This document shows, one piece after another, positions 10,801-18,040 of a DNA stretch of 64,000 nt. Numbering within the stretch: position 1 is the first letter of the stretch; each line of letters starts with the position of its first letter. The notes beneath the pieces are model-generated. The model was given only the letters and a program-made list of their open reading frames with translations, was not told where the DNA came from and made no database searches. Location: positions 23,245 through 87,244 of the forward strand of contig JAFUOR010000008.1 in assembly GCA_017481825.1 (NCBI GenBank). Reading direction: 5' to 3'. Position numbers and translations under genes: made by a program. This DNA is from Clostridia bacterium (GTDB lineage: Bacteria > Bacillota > Clostridia > Christensenellales > Aristaeellaceae).

Positions 10801-10920
10801 GACGATCTGCTCCCAGGTCACGGCGCAATTCCACGACCAGAAGGGGACGCCGCGGTAGACCGTGGGCGGGTTGGTGAATACGCTTGAATCAAAGGGCTTT
10901 TTGTTCAGCGGATACAGCAT
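7855..10920 (-). CDS. GH106-like alpha-L-rhamnosidase
   Basis: This 1021-residue protein opens with PFWSWNCAVTWEQIVSQI and GMGGAMIHPRTGLDTEYLS, the characteristic start of the GH106 (beta/alpha)8 domain, and continues with YTGHFLSE, ELYGVLEWDVSFRD and a C-terminal beta-sandwich region with carbohydrate-binding character. GH106 enzymes remove L-rhamnose from rhamnogalacturonans. The ATG at 10920 has GGAGG eight bases upstream. No signal peptide is seen, so the enzyme is probably cytoplasmic. It is the first gene of the leftward arm and is read from the promoter at 11005-11033. Some GH106 relatives act on other sugars, so the exact linkage is open. Confidence 0.8.
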   Translation of the reverse strand: MLYPLNKKPFDSSVFTNPPTVYRGVPFWSWNCAVTWEQIVSQIGCFHRMGMGGAMIHPRTGLDTEYLSEAYMDLVNCAEETLRLNNMSCWLYDEERFPSGPAGGIVTRDVRYRARYIVLTQSRRDHFCRSHAEFCAQVEQGLKPAGYYLCSYDIDLEDGRLARYARRESGGQWHAYVELMAESPWFNGATYLDVFNPEAVDRFLEVTHARYAAALGEHIGQSVPAIFTDEPHMKGKHTLPNAAGGTNATLAYTDDMDDSFRAAYGVSLLDILPELIWELPQGYSIHRYHYHEHVTERFAAAYGDRIGTWCEKHNLAYTGHFLSERTLFSQTLALGETMRHYRAQQLPGIDILCSQLELTTAKQAESVRRQMGREGLVCELYGVLEWDVSFRDHKLQGDWLAALGVTTRVHHLAYMSMGGEAKRDWPAAIGWQSPWWEQYSWLEDYFSRLNTVLTRGKPVTRVAVVHPIESFWLCFGPNDQTQMRREQLDEQFEMLAQWLLYGGIDFDYLSESMLPGLCEAGSCPLRVGQCAYDAVIVPPMITLRESTLQRLEAFRQAGGKLIFLGDAPVLMDGMPSGEPARLAEASLRLPMERYDLLTALQDQRDLEIRNHQTGRLADNLFYQLRQDGEAKTIFICHVRDEIPSRPRVYRVKLRGLWQLERLNALDGSIEPLGGTQEQGWTTFLWPCEAQDSLLLRLTPGACCKPAPMPARPRTFMKLAEPASFELDESNALLLDRFEYALDDEPWQLADDVLRADNAMRVKAGLPIRNGDQVQPWMTPEEPAAHTAHLRCRFQADQEFKGLLLAVEQPENAVIRLNGTKVDTTPVGYYVDEAIRTLTLPPVQPGENILTLDVPLTRRTNLECLYVLGDFGVEVAGQQLLLTDAPRRIVLDDLTRQGLPFYTGNVTYHFDLTCEADRPRTYLHIPHMAAPVASVRLDGEELGHIGWSPYRLPLPAMKQGVHHLEVTAYGSRYNGFGTLHNANPNYKWYGPEAYRTTGDEWTDCYLTRPSGILSPIEWMEDC

Positions 10921-11004
10921 GACCGATTCCTCCGTTGCTGGTATTTATTAAGGGAAGAAGTGAAAAAATCAGTAAAACGAATGCTCAGCTGACCTGATAA
11001 TAAT

Positions 11005-11033
11005 AGAATACCATATAAACGCTGTTTTTGCAA
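11005..11033 (-). promoter_or_regulatory. Leftward promoter of the glycosidase arm
   Basis: On the minus strand TTGCAA (11028-11033), a 17-base spacer and TATTCT (11005-11010). The spacer holds an interrupted palindrome AAAC-GCT-GTTT (11017-11027), a possible operator half-match to the one near the rightward promoter. Confidence 0.65.
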
Positions 11034-11151
11034 TCACAAAATCACTTGTTTGCTTACGAAAATTCTGTTTAGTTTAGTAAATTTTCATCTAAATTTAGAA
11101 GAAAATTTTCCGTAATTGAGTGAACGGGTAAAAATTTTGCCAGATTATCTA

Positions 11152-11180
11152 TGTTACAGATGGAACTTTTGTGCTATAAT
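11152..11180 (+). promoter_or_regulatory. Rightward promoter of the transporter/catabolic arm
   Basis: TATAAT at 11175-11180 is preceded by a weak -35 box TGTTAC (11152-11157) at 17 bases. Transcription starting near 11187 leaves a leader of about 70 bases before the permease gene. The 335 bases between the two arms (10921-11255) hold no gene; 11040-11150 is very AT-rich. Confidence 0.65.
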
Positions 11181-11202
11181 GGCATTGAAACACAGAACAC
11201 GA

Positions 11203-11220
11203 GTAGAAAACGTTTAGCAT
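11203..11220. promoter_or_regulatory. LacI/GalR-type operator candidate
   Basis: GAAAACGTTTAG contains the perfect palindrome AAACGTTT (11208-11215), the centre of the usual LacI/GalR-family operator. It sits about 28 bases after the -10 box, where a bound repressor would block elongation. The LacI-family gene at 3.3-4.3 kb is the obvious candidate to bind it. Confidence 0.5.
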
Positions 11221-11255
11221 TCGTCAAGCTGTCTGCACAAGAAAGGATGAAAAGT

Positions 11256-12200
11256 ATGAGCAAGACTGTTCCCTATCGCAGGTCGAGGTTCCAGAAGTTC
11301 CTCCGGCTTCTGTGGCGGCAGCGCGCACTGATTCTGCTTTGTGTCATCCCGGTGGCACTGGTGATTCTGTTCCAGTACGTGCCGATGTACGGCGTCCTGA
11401 TCGCCTTCAAGAAGTTCAAGGCGAGCAAGGGCGTGTGGGGAAGCCCCTGGCTGGACCCCTGGTACAAGAACTACCTTGAGTTCTTCAACAACGTCAACTG
11501 CAGCAAGATCATTACCCAGACGCTGAAGGTCGGCGTCTTCTCACTGATCTTTACCTACCCGATGCCCATCATCCTCGCGCTGATGCTCAACGAGGTGAAG
11601 AACAAGGCCTTCAAGCGCACGGTGCAGAGCATTTCCTACCTGCCCCACTTCATTTCCGTGGTGGTTATCTGCTCCATGCTGAACACCTTCGGTTCGCTGG
11701 ACGGTCTGTTCAACAACATCCGCGAATTCTTCGGCATGACGCGCGTCAACATGAACGCAGGCTCAAGCTACTTCATGCCCATGTATATCGGTTCAGCCAT
11801 CTGGCAGGGCATGGGCTGGGGCTCGATCATCTACCTGTCAGCCCTGGCCAATGTGGATACCTCCCTGTATGACGTGGCCAACATCGACGGTGCGAACCGC
11901 TTCCAGAAGATCCAGCACGTGGCGCTGCCGGCCATCCTGCCCACCACCACAGTGGTGCTGATCCTCAACGCCGGCAACATCCTCACCCAGGACTACACCA
12001 AGATCCTGCTGATGATGAACGCCACCAACAAGACTGACCTGAACGTCATCAGTACCTATGTGTACGAGATGGGCATCCAGCAGGGCCGCTTCAACTACGC
12101 CACGGCCGTCAACCTGCTGGTTTCCGTGATCAGTCTGATTCTGGTCGTCGGTACCAACACCATCGTCCGTAAGATCGATCCCGAACAGGGTCTGTGGTAA
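11256..12200 (+). CDS. lplB: ABC sugar importer permease, LplB family
   Basis: The 314-residue inner-membrane protein starts at ATG 11256, eight bases after AAAGGA; upstream in-frame ATGs lie at or before the transcription start. The N-terminus has a basic patch then a first membrane helix (LILLCVIPVALVILFQYVPM), and the C-terminal half carries the permease coupling loop (ANIDGANRFQKIQHVALP) that contacts the ATPase. It forms a heterodimer with the next gene and works with the solute-binding protein at 13.3 kb. LplB/LplC-type systems commonly import plant oligosaccharides. No ATP-binding gene occurs in this locus. Confidence 0.9.
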   Translation: MSKTVPYRRSRFQKFLRLLWRQRALILLCVIPVALVILFQYVPMYGVLIAFKKFKASKGVWGSPWLDPWYKNYLEFFNNVNCSKIITQTLKVGVFSLIFTYPMPIILALMLNEVKNKAFKRTVQSISYLPHFISVVVICSMLNTFGSLDGLFNNIREFFGMTRVNMNAGSSYFMPMYIGSAIWQGMGWGSIIYLSALANVDTSLYDVANIDGANRFQKIQHVALPAILPTTTVVLILNAGNILTQDYTKILLMMNATNKTDLNVISTYVYEMGIQQGRFNYATAVNLLVSVISLILVVGTNTIVRKIDPEQGLW

Positions 12201-12212
12201 GGGGGTGTCAAA

Positions 12213-13130
12213 ATGAGTCAGCACGTTCTGTCCAATAACAAGCGCAAGAACAAAATCCGGATCGGCAACATCACTTTTGACGTCATCCTGATCGCTCTGC
12301 TGCTGCTCTTCTGCGTGATCATTCTGTACCCCTTCCTGAACGTTGTGGCCATCTCCCTGAGCTCCAGCGGCGCCATCACCCGCGGCGATGTGAGCCTGCT
12401 CCCTGTGGAGCCGACGTTCAAGGGCTATGAAATCGTCTTTGGCCAGGAAACCATCTACACCTCCTACGCCTGGACGCTGTGGTACGCAGTCCTCAACACT
12501 GTGCTGAGCGTTTCGCTCACTGCCTGCCTGGGCTACTCCCTGTCCGTGCCCGGCTTTGTGCTGAACAAGCCCCTGAGCGTGATGCTGCTGGTGACCATGT
12601 TCTTCAGCGGCGGCACGGTTCCGGCTTACCTGAACATCAAGAACCTCGGCCTGATGGATACCACCTGGGCGCTGGTGCTGCCCGGCTGCGTCTCCGCATG
12701 GAACGTGTTCATGTACCGCTCCTTCTTCAAGGGCATCTCCCACGAGATCCGTGAGGCGGCCCTGATCGACGGCGCGGGCGAGATGCGCATCCTGATCAGC
12801 ATCATCCTGCCCCTGTCCAAGGCGCTGATCGCGACCTTCTCCCTGTTTGCAGTGGTCGGCATGTGGAACAGCTACTTCTCCGCCCTGCTGTACATCAAGG
12901 ATCAGGCTCGCATGCCCATCCAGATGATCCTGCGCTCCATCATCTTCAGCAACAGCCTGACTGCTTCCTTCGGCGGCGATACGGCCAACATGATCACCGA
13001 CGGCAGCCTCAACCCGCTGAACGTGCAGTACGCCTGTCTGATGGCCACCATCGCTCCCCTGCTGCTGATTTATCCCTTCATCCAGAAGTATTTCGAGCAG
13101 GGCATGCAGGTTGGCGCCGTCAAGGGGTAA
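12213..13130 (+). CDS. lplC: ABC sugar importer permease, LplC/YtcP family
   Basis: The 305-residue partner permease begins 12 bases after the LplB stop, with GGGGGTG as RBS. It has six predicted membrane helices, the first being VILIALLLLFCVIILYPF, and the coupling-loop motif EAALIDGAGEMRI with the usual EAA...G pattern. Together with LplB it should form the transmembrane channel for sugars delivered by the downstream binding protein. The specificity of the transporter is not visible from the permeases. Confidence 0.9.
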   Translation: MSQHVLSNNKRKNKIRIGNITFDVILIALLLLFCVIILYPFLNVVAISLSSSGAITRGDVSLLPVEPTFKGYEIVFGQETIYTSYAWTLWYAVLNTVLSVSLTACLGYSLSVPGFVLNKPLSVMLLVTMFFSGGTVPAYLNIKNLGLMDTTWALVLPGCVSAWNVFMYRSFFKGISHEIREAALIDGAGEMRILISIILPLSKALIATFSLFAVVGMWNSYFSALLYIKDQARMPIQMILRSIIFSNSLTASFGGDTANMITDGSLNPLNVQYACLMATIAPLLLIYPFIQKYFEQGMQVGAVKG

Positions 13131-13270
13131 GCCGGGGAGCCCCCGGCGGGGCAACTCGCGTCGGAGTTGACGTTTACCCTGTACGACCTGTTGCGTGTTG
13201 ATCCCATGAAGCCTCAGCCGACACACCGCGCTCGCAATCGCGCGGGCGGCCGGGCAGCCGCGTCCCACGG
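13131..13270 (+). other. Hairpin-rich spacer between permease and binding-protein genes
   Basis: GCCGGGG (13131-13137) pairs with CCCCGGC (13141-13147); CAACTC pairs with GAGTTG just after it; further GC-rich inverted repeats follow to about 13270. None has a good T-tract. Such spacers often act as partial terminators or RNA-stabilising stems that raise binding-protein expression over permease expression. Confidence 0.5.
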
Positions 13271-13347
13271 TTAAAACGGGACAATGCAATCTTGGATTTG
13301 TGACGGAGGCATCCGTCATGATCATAAATTTAATAGGAGGTACTCCC

Positions 13348-15018
13348 ATGAAGAAGATCCTGTCTCTTGTGCTGGCTCTGGTCATGATGCTGGGCGTCGT
13401 TGCGTCTGCCGAAGGCACCATGAATAAGGAAGGCCTGAACTTCCCCGAGCTGCCCAACAACACCCTGACCCTGACCGTTTCTACCGCCAACTTCGGCTCT
13501 GATGCTCTGAACACCAAGATGCAGAAGCTGTGGCAGGAAAAGATGGAAGAATACCTGGGCTGCAAGCTGGACATCACCTGGCAGACCATGCCCTGGAATG
13601 ACTTCCGCGCCAACGAGTCCGTGATGCTGGAAGCCGGCGATATTGCGGACATCAACACCTACTCTCAGGGCACCCTGGTCAACGAGTACGGCGCTGACGG
13701 CGACGTGCTGGACATCAACAAGTACGCTGACTACCTGGTCTACTACCCCGAGTTCGTTGCTGGCACTCTGGGCGGCCAGGAGGGCATCAACAACCCTGAC
13801 GGTTCCTCCTACGTGTTCTGGGACGGCTATGAGAACGACCTGAACCTGGCCGGCGCTCAGTCCTTCGCTGCTTACGGCTACCGCTTCGACGTGCTGAAGG
13901 AGCATGGCCTGCAGCCCGCTACCACCTGGGGCGAGTTCGTTGACCTGTGCGCCAAGCTGAAGGCCCTGATCGACGAGGGCAAGGTTGACGCCAAGTACGT
14001 CATGTCCAATGGCGCGAGCTGGATGAACTTCTACCGCGGCTTCGTGGGCACCTTCCACACCTGGGATACCACCTACTGGAACGGCGAGAAGTGGGCTTAC
14101 GGTCCCATCGAAGACAACTTCCGCACCATGCTGATCGAGCTGAACAAGCTCTACGCTGCTGGTTACATCGATCCTGAGTACGCTACCGACGCTTCCTGCG
14201 ACGCCAAGTGCTCCAACGGCAACCTGCTGATCGTGCCCACCAACTGGGCTGGCTCCGTTGCTACCTGGAACACCGCCGCTGCCAAGGAAGGCATGGAGTG
14301 GGGCCTGGCTTACCTGCCCGCTCACGAGACCTTCGGCACTGCCTGGAAGTGGGGCTCTAAGCTGACCGGCAAGAACCTGGGCACCACCCGCACCATGGGC
14401 ATCATCATCGACGCTGACGTTGAGTATCCCGAGTGGGTCGTCCGCATGATCGACTACCAGTACTCCGAGGACATCTACAAGATGCTGAACTGGGGCGTTG
14501 AAGGCGAAGACTTCATCACCAAGGAAGACGGCACCCGCACCTACGTTGATTCTCTGATCAAGAACGACAACCCCGGCCAGGCTCTGGCTGACCTGGGCAT
14601 CATGGCCTCCGGCGGCGCCCGTACCGGCATCCCCTTCGTTCCCCAGATCTTCTCCACCATCCTGTCCTACTCCGCTGAGGAGCCCTGGTGGTCCGCTGAG
14701 CAGGGCTACTACATGGGCAAGTACTGGATCGACACCGCTGTCAACGGCGGCCCCGAATCCGTCTCTCCCTATGACCGCGCTCCCATCGTGAACCTGACCG
14801 AGGAAGAGTCCACCTTCAAGTCCACCCTGTCCTCCGCTTGCGAATCCTACGCCAAGGTTGAAGCCAACAAGTTCATCACCGGCGAGCTGGATCCCAACAA
14901 CGACGAGCAGTGGGCCGCTTATGTGGCTGGCGTGAAGAGCCAGGTTTACGGCTTCGACGAGTTCTTCGAGACCATGAACGAGAAGACCGATCTGGAGTCC
15001 CTGAAGGATTACAACTAA
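13348..15018 (+). CDS. Extracellular solute-binding protein, family 1 (LplA-like)
   Basis: The start at ATG 13348 follows AGGAGG; an in-frame upstream start lacks an RBS. The 556-residue protein has a Sec signal (KKILSLVLALVMMLGVVASA) and then a family 1 ligand-binding fold of LplA length, rich in Trp and Tyr (WNGEKWAY, TNWAGSVATWN) as expected for oligosaccharide ligands. There is no lipobox cysteine at the cleavage site, unlike most Bacillota binding proteins. Codon use is strongly biased to a few codons, suggesting very high expression, in line with the hairpins on both sides of the gene. It delivers ligand to the LplB/LplC permeases. Confidence 0.9.
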   Translation: MKKILSLVLALVMMLGVVASAEGTMNKEGLNFPELPNNTLTLTVSTANFGSDALNTKMQKLWQEKMEEYLGCKLDITWQTMPWNDFRANESVMLEAGDIADINTYSQGTLVNEYGADGDVLDINKYADYLVYYPEFVAGTLGGQEGINNPDGSSYVFWDGYENDLNLAGAQSFAAYGYRFDVLKEHGLQPATTWGEFVDLCAKLKALIDEGKVDAKYVMSNGASWMNFYRGFVGTFHTWDTTYWNGEKWAYGPIEDNFRTMLIELNKLYAAGYIDPEYATDASCDAKCSNGNLLIVPTNWAGSVATWNTAAAKEGMEWGLAYLPAHETFGTAWKWGSKLTGKNLGTTRTMGIIIDADVEYPEWVVRMIDYQYSEDIYKMLNWGVEGEDFITKEDGTRTYVDSLIKNDNPGQALADLGIMASGGARTGIPFVPQIFSTILSYSAEEPWWSAEQGYYMGKYWIDTAVNGGPESVSPYDRAPIVNLTEEESTFKSTLSSACESYAKVEANKFITGELDPNNDEQWAAYVAGVKSQVYGFDEFFETMNEKTDLESLKDYN

Positions 15019-15033
15019 TCTATGTTTGTCCTT

Positions 15034-15061
15034 GCGGTTCGGGAGGCTCCTCCCGAACCGC
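15034..15061 (+). terminator. Hairpin after the binding-protein gene (weak terminator)
   Basis: GCGGTTCGGGAGG (15034-15046) and CCTCCCGAACCGC (15049-15061) form a long stem with a minimal loop. The following ATTTCC is a poor T-tract, so read-through into the glycosidase genes is likely. Confidence 0.6.
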
Positions 15062-15102
15062 ATTTCCAAATCACGGCATGGGTACAGCCTCCGGGCTGTG
15101 CT

Positions 15103-15140
15103 CATCCTCAGCAGCTGCTGCAGGGCGGCTGCTGAGGATG
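15103..15140 (+). repeat. Perfect 13-bp inverted repeat before the esterase gene
   Basis: CATCCTCAGCAGC (15103-15115) pairs with GCTGCTGAGGATG (15128-15140) across a 12-base loop. No T-run follows. It may stabilise or attenuate the mRNA at the border between the transporter and enzyme genes. Confidence 0.55.
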
Positions 15141-15208
15141 GGTTCACATGATTCGTTATCATAGGGCGTGTCAGCCGGGCTGCACGCCTGTTCATGGAGG
15201 AAATACAG

Positions 15209-16585
15209 ATGTTCTTCGGTGTGAGGATTACCCAGGGTCCCTCGGACTGGCAGGTGCTGCAGCGCCGCAACGGCTGCGCACAGGTTTACCTCAAGGGTGA
15301 CTGGCAGCTGGAAAAGGGTGCGATCAAGGCCGGCGTCCGCTCGGTGACGCCGGTGGTGCGCGTCGTGAACGAAATGGACCAGAGCCTTCTGATCCCGTGG
15401 ACGGCCTGCGACCGGCAGACCGGCGAGATCTCCGGCGAATGGGAGACCACCCTGACCCTGCCCCAGGGCGGCCCCTACCGCATTGACACATCCCTGGATG
15501 CGGTCTCCGCGGCCAGCGGGGATCACTGGATGTTCCACGGGGACATCCGCGTGCATATCGGCGTGGGCGATCTGTTCTGCATGGCGGGCCAGTCCAACGC
15601 CGCGGGCTATGCCAAGGGCGTTGCCTTTGATCCGCCGGATGTGCGCGTTCATCTCCTGCGCAACAGCGGCCACTGGGATATGGCGGCGCACCCCATGAAC
15701 GACGCCACCGACGCTGCCGACTGCGTCAACGCTCCCATGGGCATTACCGGCACCTCGCCTTTCCTGTCCTTCGGCAGGCGCTATGCGGATTATGCCGGCG
15801 TGCCCGTCGGTCTGATCCAGGCGGCCCAGGGCGGCTCCCCCATGAAGCGCTGGGATGACACACGGGACGGCGATCTCCTCCGGGGCATGCTGGACAAGCT
15901 GGAAGCTTGTGGCGGCGTGCGCGCTGTGATCTGGTACCAGGGCTGCGCTGACGCCAATGAGAATGATGCCCCCGTTTATGCGGACAGCTTCGCCCATATG
16001 GTGGAGGTGGTGCGCCAGGCCACCGGCGAATGCACGCCCTTCTTTACCCTGCAGCTCAATAAGTTCACCCTGCAGGAGGATGGTGCATCCTGGGCGGCCA
16101 TCAAGGAGGCGCAGCGCCAGGCCGCAGAGAAGCTGGAGGCCGTCTGGCTGCTGCCCACCACCACGCTCCCCATGTCCGATGAGGTGCACAACTCCGCCGC
16201 GGGCAATGTGATGCTGGGCGAGATGCTGGCTAAGCAGGTGCACGGCGCCTTGAATAGTGGTCGGCCTTACTTCGCGCCCAGCCTGGAGAAGGCTGTGCTG
16301 GAGGAGCAGGGCATCCGCCTGACCTTCCGCACCTCCGGCCCGCTGATGCGCCTGAATACCCGTGTGGACAAGGAGGACTTCTGTATCGAGGATGAAACCG
16401 GCGTTATCCCCGTGGAAACGCTGACCCTCCGGGACAATGAGCTCCTGCTCACCCCCGCTGCACCCCTCCGGGGCCGGGTGGTTGTTTCCTACGGCTGCGA
16501 CCCCATCAGACCCATGGGCCCCATCATTGATCAGCACACCTATTTGCCTGTGATCTCTTTCAATAAAGTGGAGGTAAGCGTATGA
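15209..16585 (+). CDS. SASA/SGNH-type carbohydrate acetylesterase (sialate O-acetylesterase-like)
   Basis: The 458-residue protein starts at ATG 15209, eight bases after GGAGG. The block FCMAGQSNAAG places the nucleophilic Ser at residue 129 within the SASA motif; GGSPMKRW, WYQGCADAN and SDEVHNSAAG give the remaining oxyanion and Asp/His elements. SASA-family esterases remove acetyl groups from sialic acids or plant polysaccharides; here plant side-chain O-acetyl groups are more likely given the neighbours. No signal peptide, so it would act inside the cell on imported oligosaccharides. Its stop overlaps the next ATG. Confidence 0.8.
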   Translation: MFFGVRITQGPSDWQVLQRRNGCAQVYLKGDWQLEKGAIKAGVRSVTPVVRVVNEMDQSLLIPWTACDRQTGEISGEWETTLTLPQGGPYRIDTSLDAVSAASGDHWMFHGDIRVHIGVGDLFCMAGQSNAAGYAKGVAFDPPDVRVHLLRNSGHWDMAAHPMNDATDAADCVNAPMGITGTSPFLSFGRRYADYAGVPVGLIQAAQGGSPMKRWDDTRDGDLLRGMLDKLEACGGVRAVIWYQGCADANENDAPVYADSFAHMVEVVRQATGECTPFFTLQLNKFTLQEDGASWAAIKEAQRQAAEKLEAVWLLPTTTLPMSDEVHNSAAGNVMLGEMLAKQVHGALNSGRPYFAPSLEKAVLEEQGIRLTFRTSGPLMRLNTRVDKEDFCIEDETGVIPVETLTLRDNELLLTPAAPLRGRVVVSYGCDPIRPMGPIIDQHTYLPVISFNKVEVSV

Positions 16586-18009
16586 ACTGGACAATGGACT
16601 GGAAGCAGATGAATCATCCCACGCCGCAGTGGCTCAAGGACGGTAAGTTCGGCCTGTTCTTCCACTGGGGCCCCTACAGCGTGCCAGCCTGCGAGAATGA
16701 GTGGTATTCCCGCAATATGTACCTCAAGGGCTCCCGGCAGAACCTGGAGCATGAGCGCCGCTTCGGCAAGGTGAGCGAGTTCGGCTACAAGGACTTTATC
16801 CCCATGTTCAAGGCGGAAAACTTTGACGCGAAGGCCTGGGCCGATCTGGTTGTTGCCAGCGGCGCGAAGTACGCCGGCCCGGTCAGCGAGCATGCGGACA
16901 ATTTCTCTATGTGGGACAGCGACGTCAATCCCGTCAACTCCGTCAAGATGGGCCCCCACCGGGACGTTATGGGCGAGTGCGCCGAGGCCTTCCGGGAGAA
17001 GGGCATCCACTTCATCGCGACGCTCCATCACCAGTGGCTGTGGGGCTGGTTCATGTCCACCGACAACGAGGCGGACGTCTACGATCCCGCCAATGAGGTC
17101 TTCTACGGCCCGGCGCTTCCCCTGGAAACCAATCGCTATCTGCCCTACCGCATGCCGGACAAGCAGTTCAACGATGTGTGGCTGGAAAAGATCCGCGAGG
17201 TCAGCGTGAAGTATAAGCCGGAAATGCTCTACTTCGACAGCCGCCTGCTGATCATCCCCGAGGAATACCTGCATGAGGCCGCCCGTATTTACTACGAGGC
17301 GGTGCCGGACGGCATTATTTCCTACAAGCAGTCCGACTTCCCGGACGGGCTGGGCCTGGTGGACGTGGAGCGCGGCCGCTTTGCCCAGATTCAGGACTTC
17401 TTCTGGCAGACCGACGACCGCCTGGAGGACAACATCACCTGGTGCATCGTGCAGAATCCCAAGTACCTCTCTGCGGGGAAGATCGTCCAGCAGCTGGCGG
17501 ATGTGGTCTCCAAGAACGGCAGCCTGCTGCTCAATGTCGGCCCCTGTGCGGACGGTACCTTCCATCCGGAGGCTGTGAAGCAGCTGCACCGCGTCGGCGA
17601 CTGGCTCAAGGTCAATGGCGAGGCCATTTACAGCACCGTTCCCTTTGCCGTCTCCGGCGAGGGTGATACCGTCATGGAGGACGAGGACTACAATATCGAG
17701 CGCGTCAAGCAGCAGATGAAGGACGGCATCGAGATGGAAAGCGGCATGTACAACCTCACCGGTAATGACGTGCGCTTCACCCAGACGGACAAGGCTGTCT
17801 ACATCATCGGTTTCGGCAAGCCGGCGGACAATATCCTCCGCCTGCGCACGCTGCGCCAGGGCGGCCCGCTGGGGGAGATCACCTCTGCTCAGATGCTCGG
17901 CGCGGAGGCCGATATCCCCTTCACCCGGAACGAAAAGGGCATGATGCTGACCCTGCCTGAGGAGCATCCCTTCCAGGAGGGCTTCGTCATCCGGCTGAAC
18001 AAGGCATAA
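16582..18009 (+). CDS. GH29 alpha-L-fucosidase
   Basis: The 475-residue protein overlaps the esterase stop by four bases (ATGA), so translation is coupled. It shows the GH29 hallmarks FGLFFHWGPYSVPA, EWYSRNMY, GAKYAGPVSEHADNFSMWDS and MLYFDS, where Asp219 is the expected nucleophile, followed by KNGSLLLNVGPCADG. GH29 enzymes release L-fucose with retention. No secretion signal is visible. The L-fucose released could feed the fucI/fucA/fucU locus at 38-42 kb. Some GH29 members accept L-galactose or methyl-fucose, which matters for rhamnogalacturonan-II. Confidence 0.9.
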   Translation: MNWTMDWKQMNHPTPQWLKDGKFGLFFHWGPYSVPACENEWYSRNMYLKGSRQNLEHERRFGKVSEFGYKDFIPMFKAENFDAKAWADLVVASGAKYAGPVSEHADNFSMWDSDVNPVNSVKMGPHRDVMGECAEAFREKGIHFIATLHHQWLWGWFMSTDNEADVYDPANEVFYGPALPLETNRYLPYRMPDKQFNDVWLEKIREVSVKYKPEMLYFDSRLLIIPEEYLHEAARIYYEAVPDGIISYKQSDFPDGLGLVDVERGRFAQIQDFFWQTDDRLEDNITWCIVQNPKYLSAGKIVQQLADVVSKNGSLLLNVGPCADGTFHPEAVKQLHRVGDWLKVNGEAIYSTVPFAVSGEGDTVMEDEDYNIERVKQQMKDGIEMESGMYNLTGNDVRFTQTDKAVYIIGFGKPADNILRLRTLRQGGPLGEITSAQMLGAEADIPFTRNEKGMMLTLPEEHPFQEGFVIRLNKA

Positions 18010-18040
18010 TCCACCATCATACAGGACGGAGGGAGCAACA

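Noticed and set aside
7984-10887. Long plus-strand open frame opposite the GH106-like gene
   Set aside because: Antisense artefact of codon bias; no motif, no RBS, and the minus-strand gene has family motifs throughout.
13330-15270. Long minus-strand open frame opposite the solute-binding protein gene
   Set aside because: Same codon-bias shadow; the plus strand has a signal peptide, RBS and extreme codon bias.
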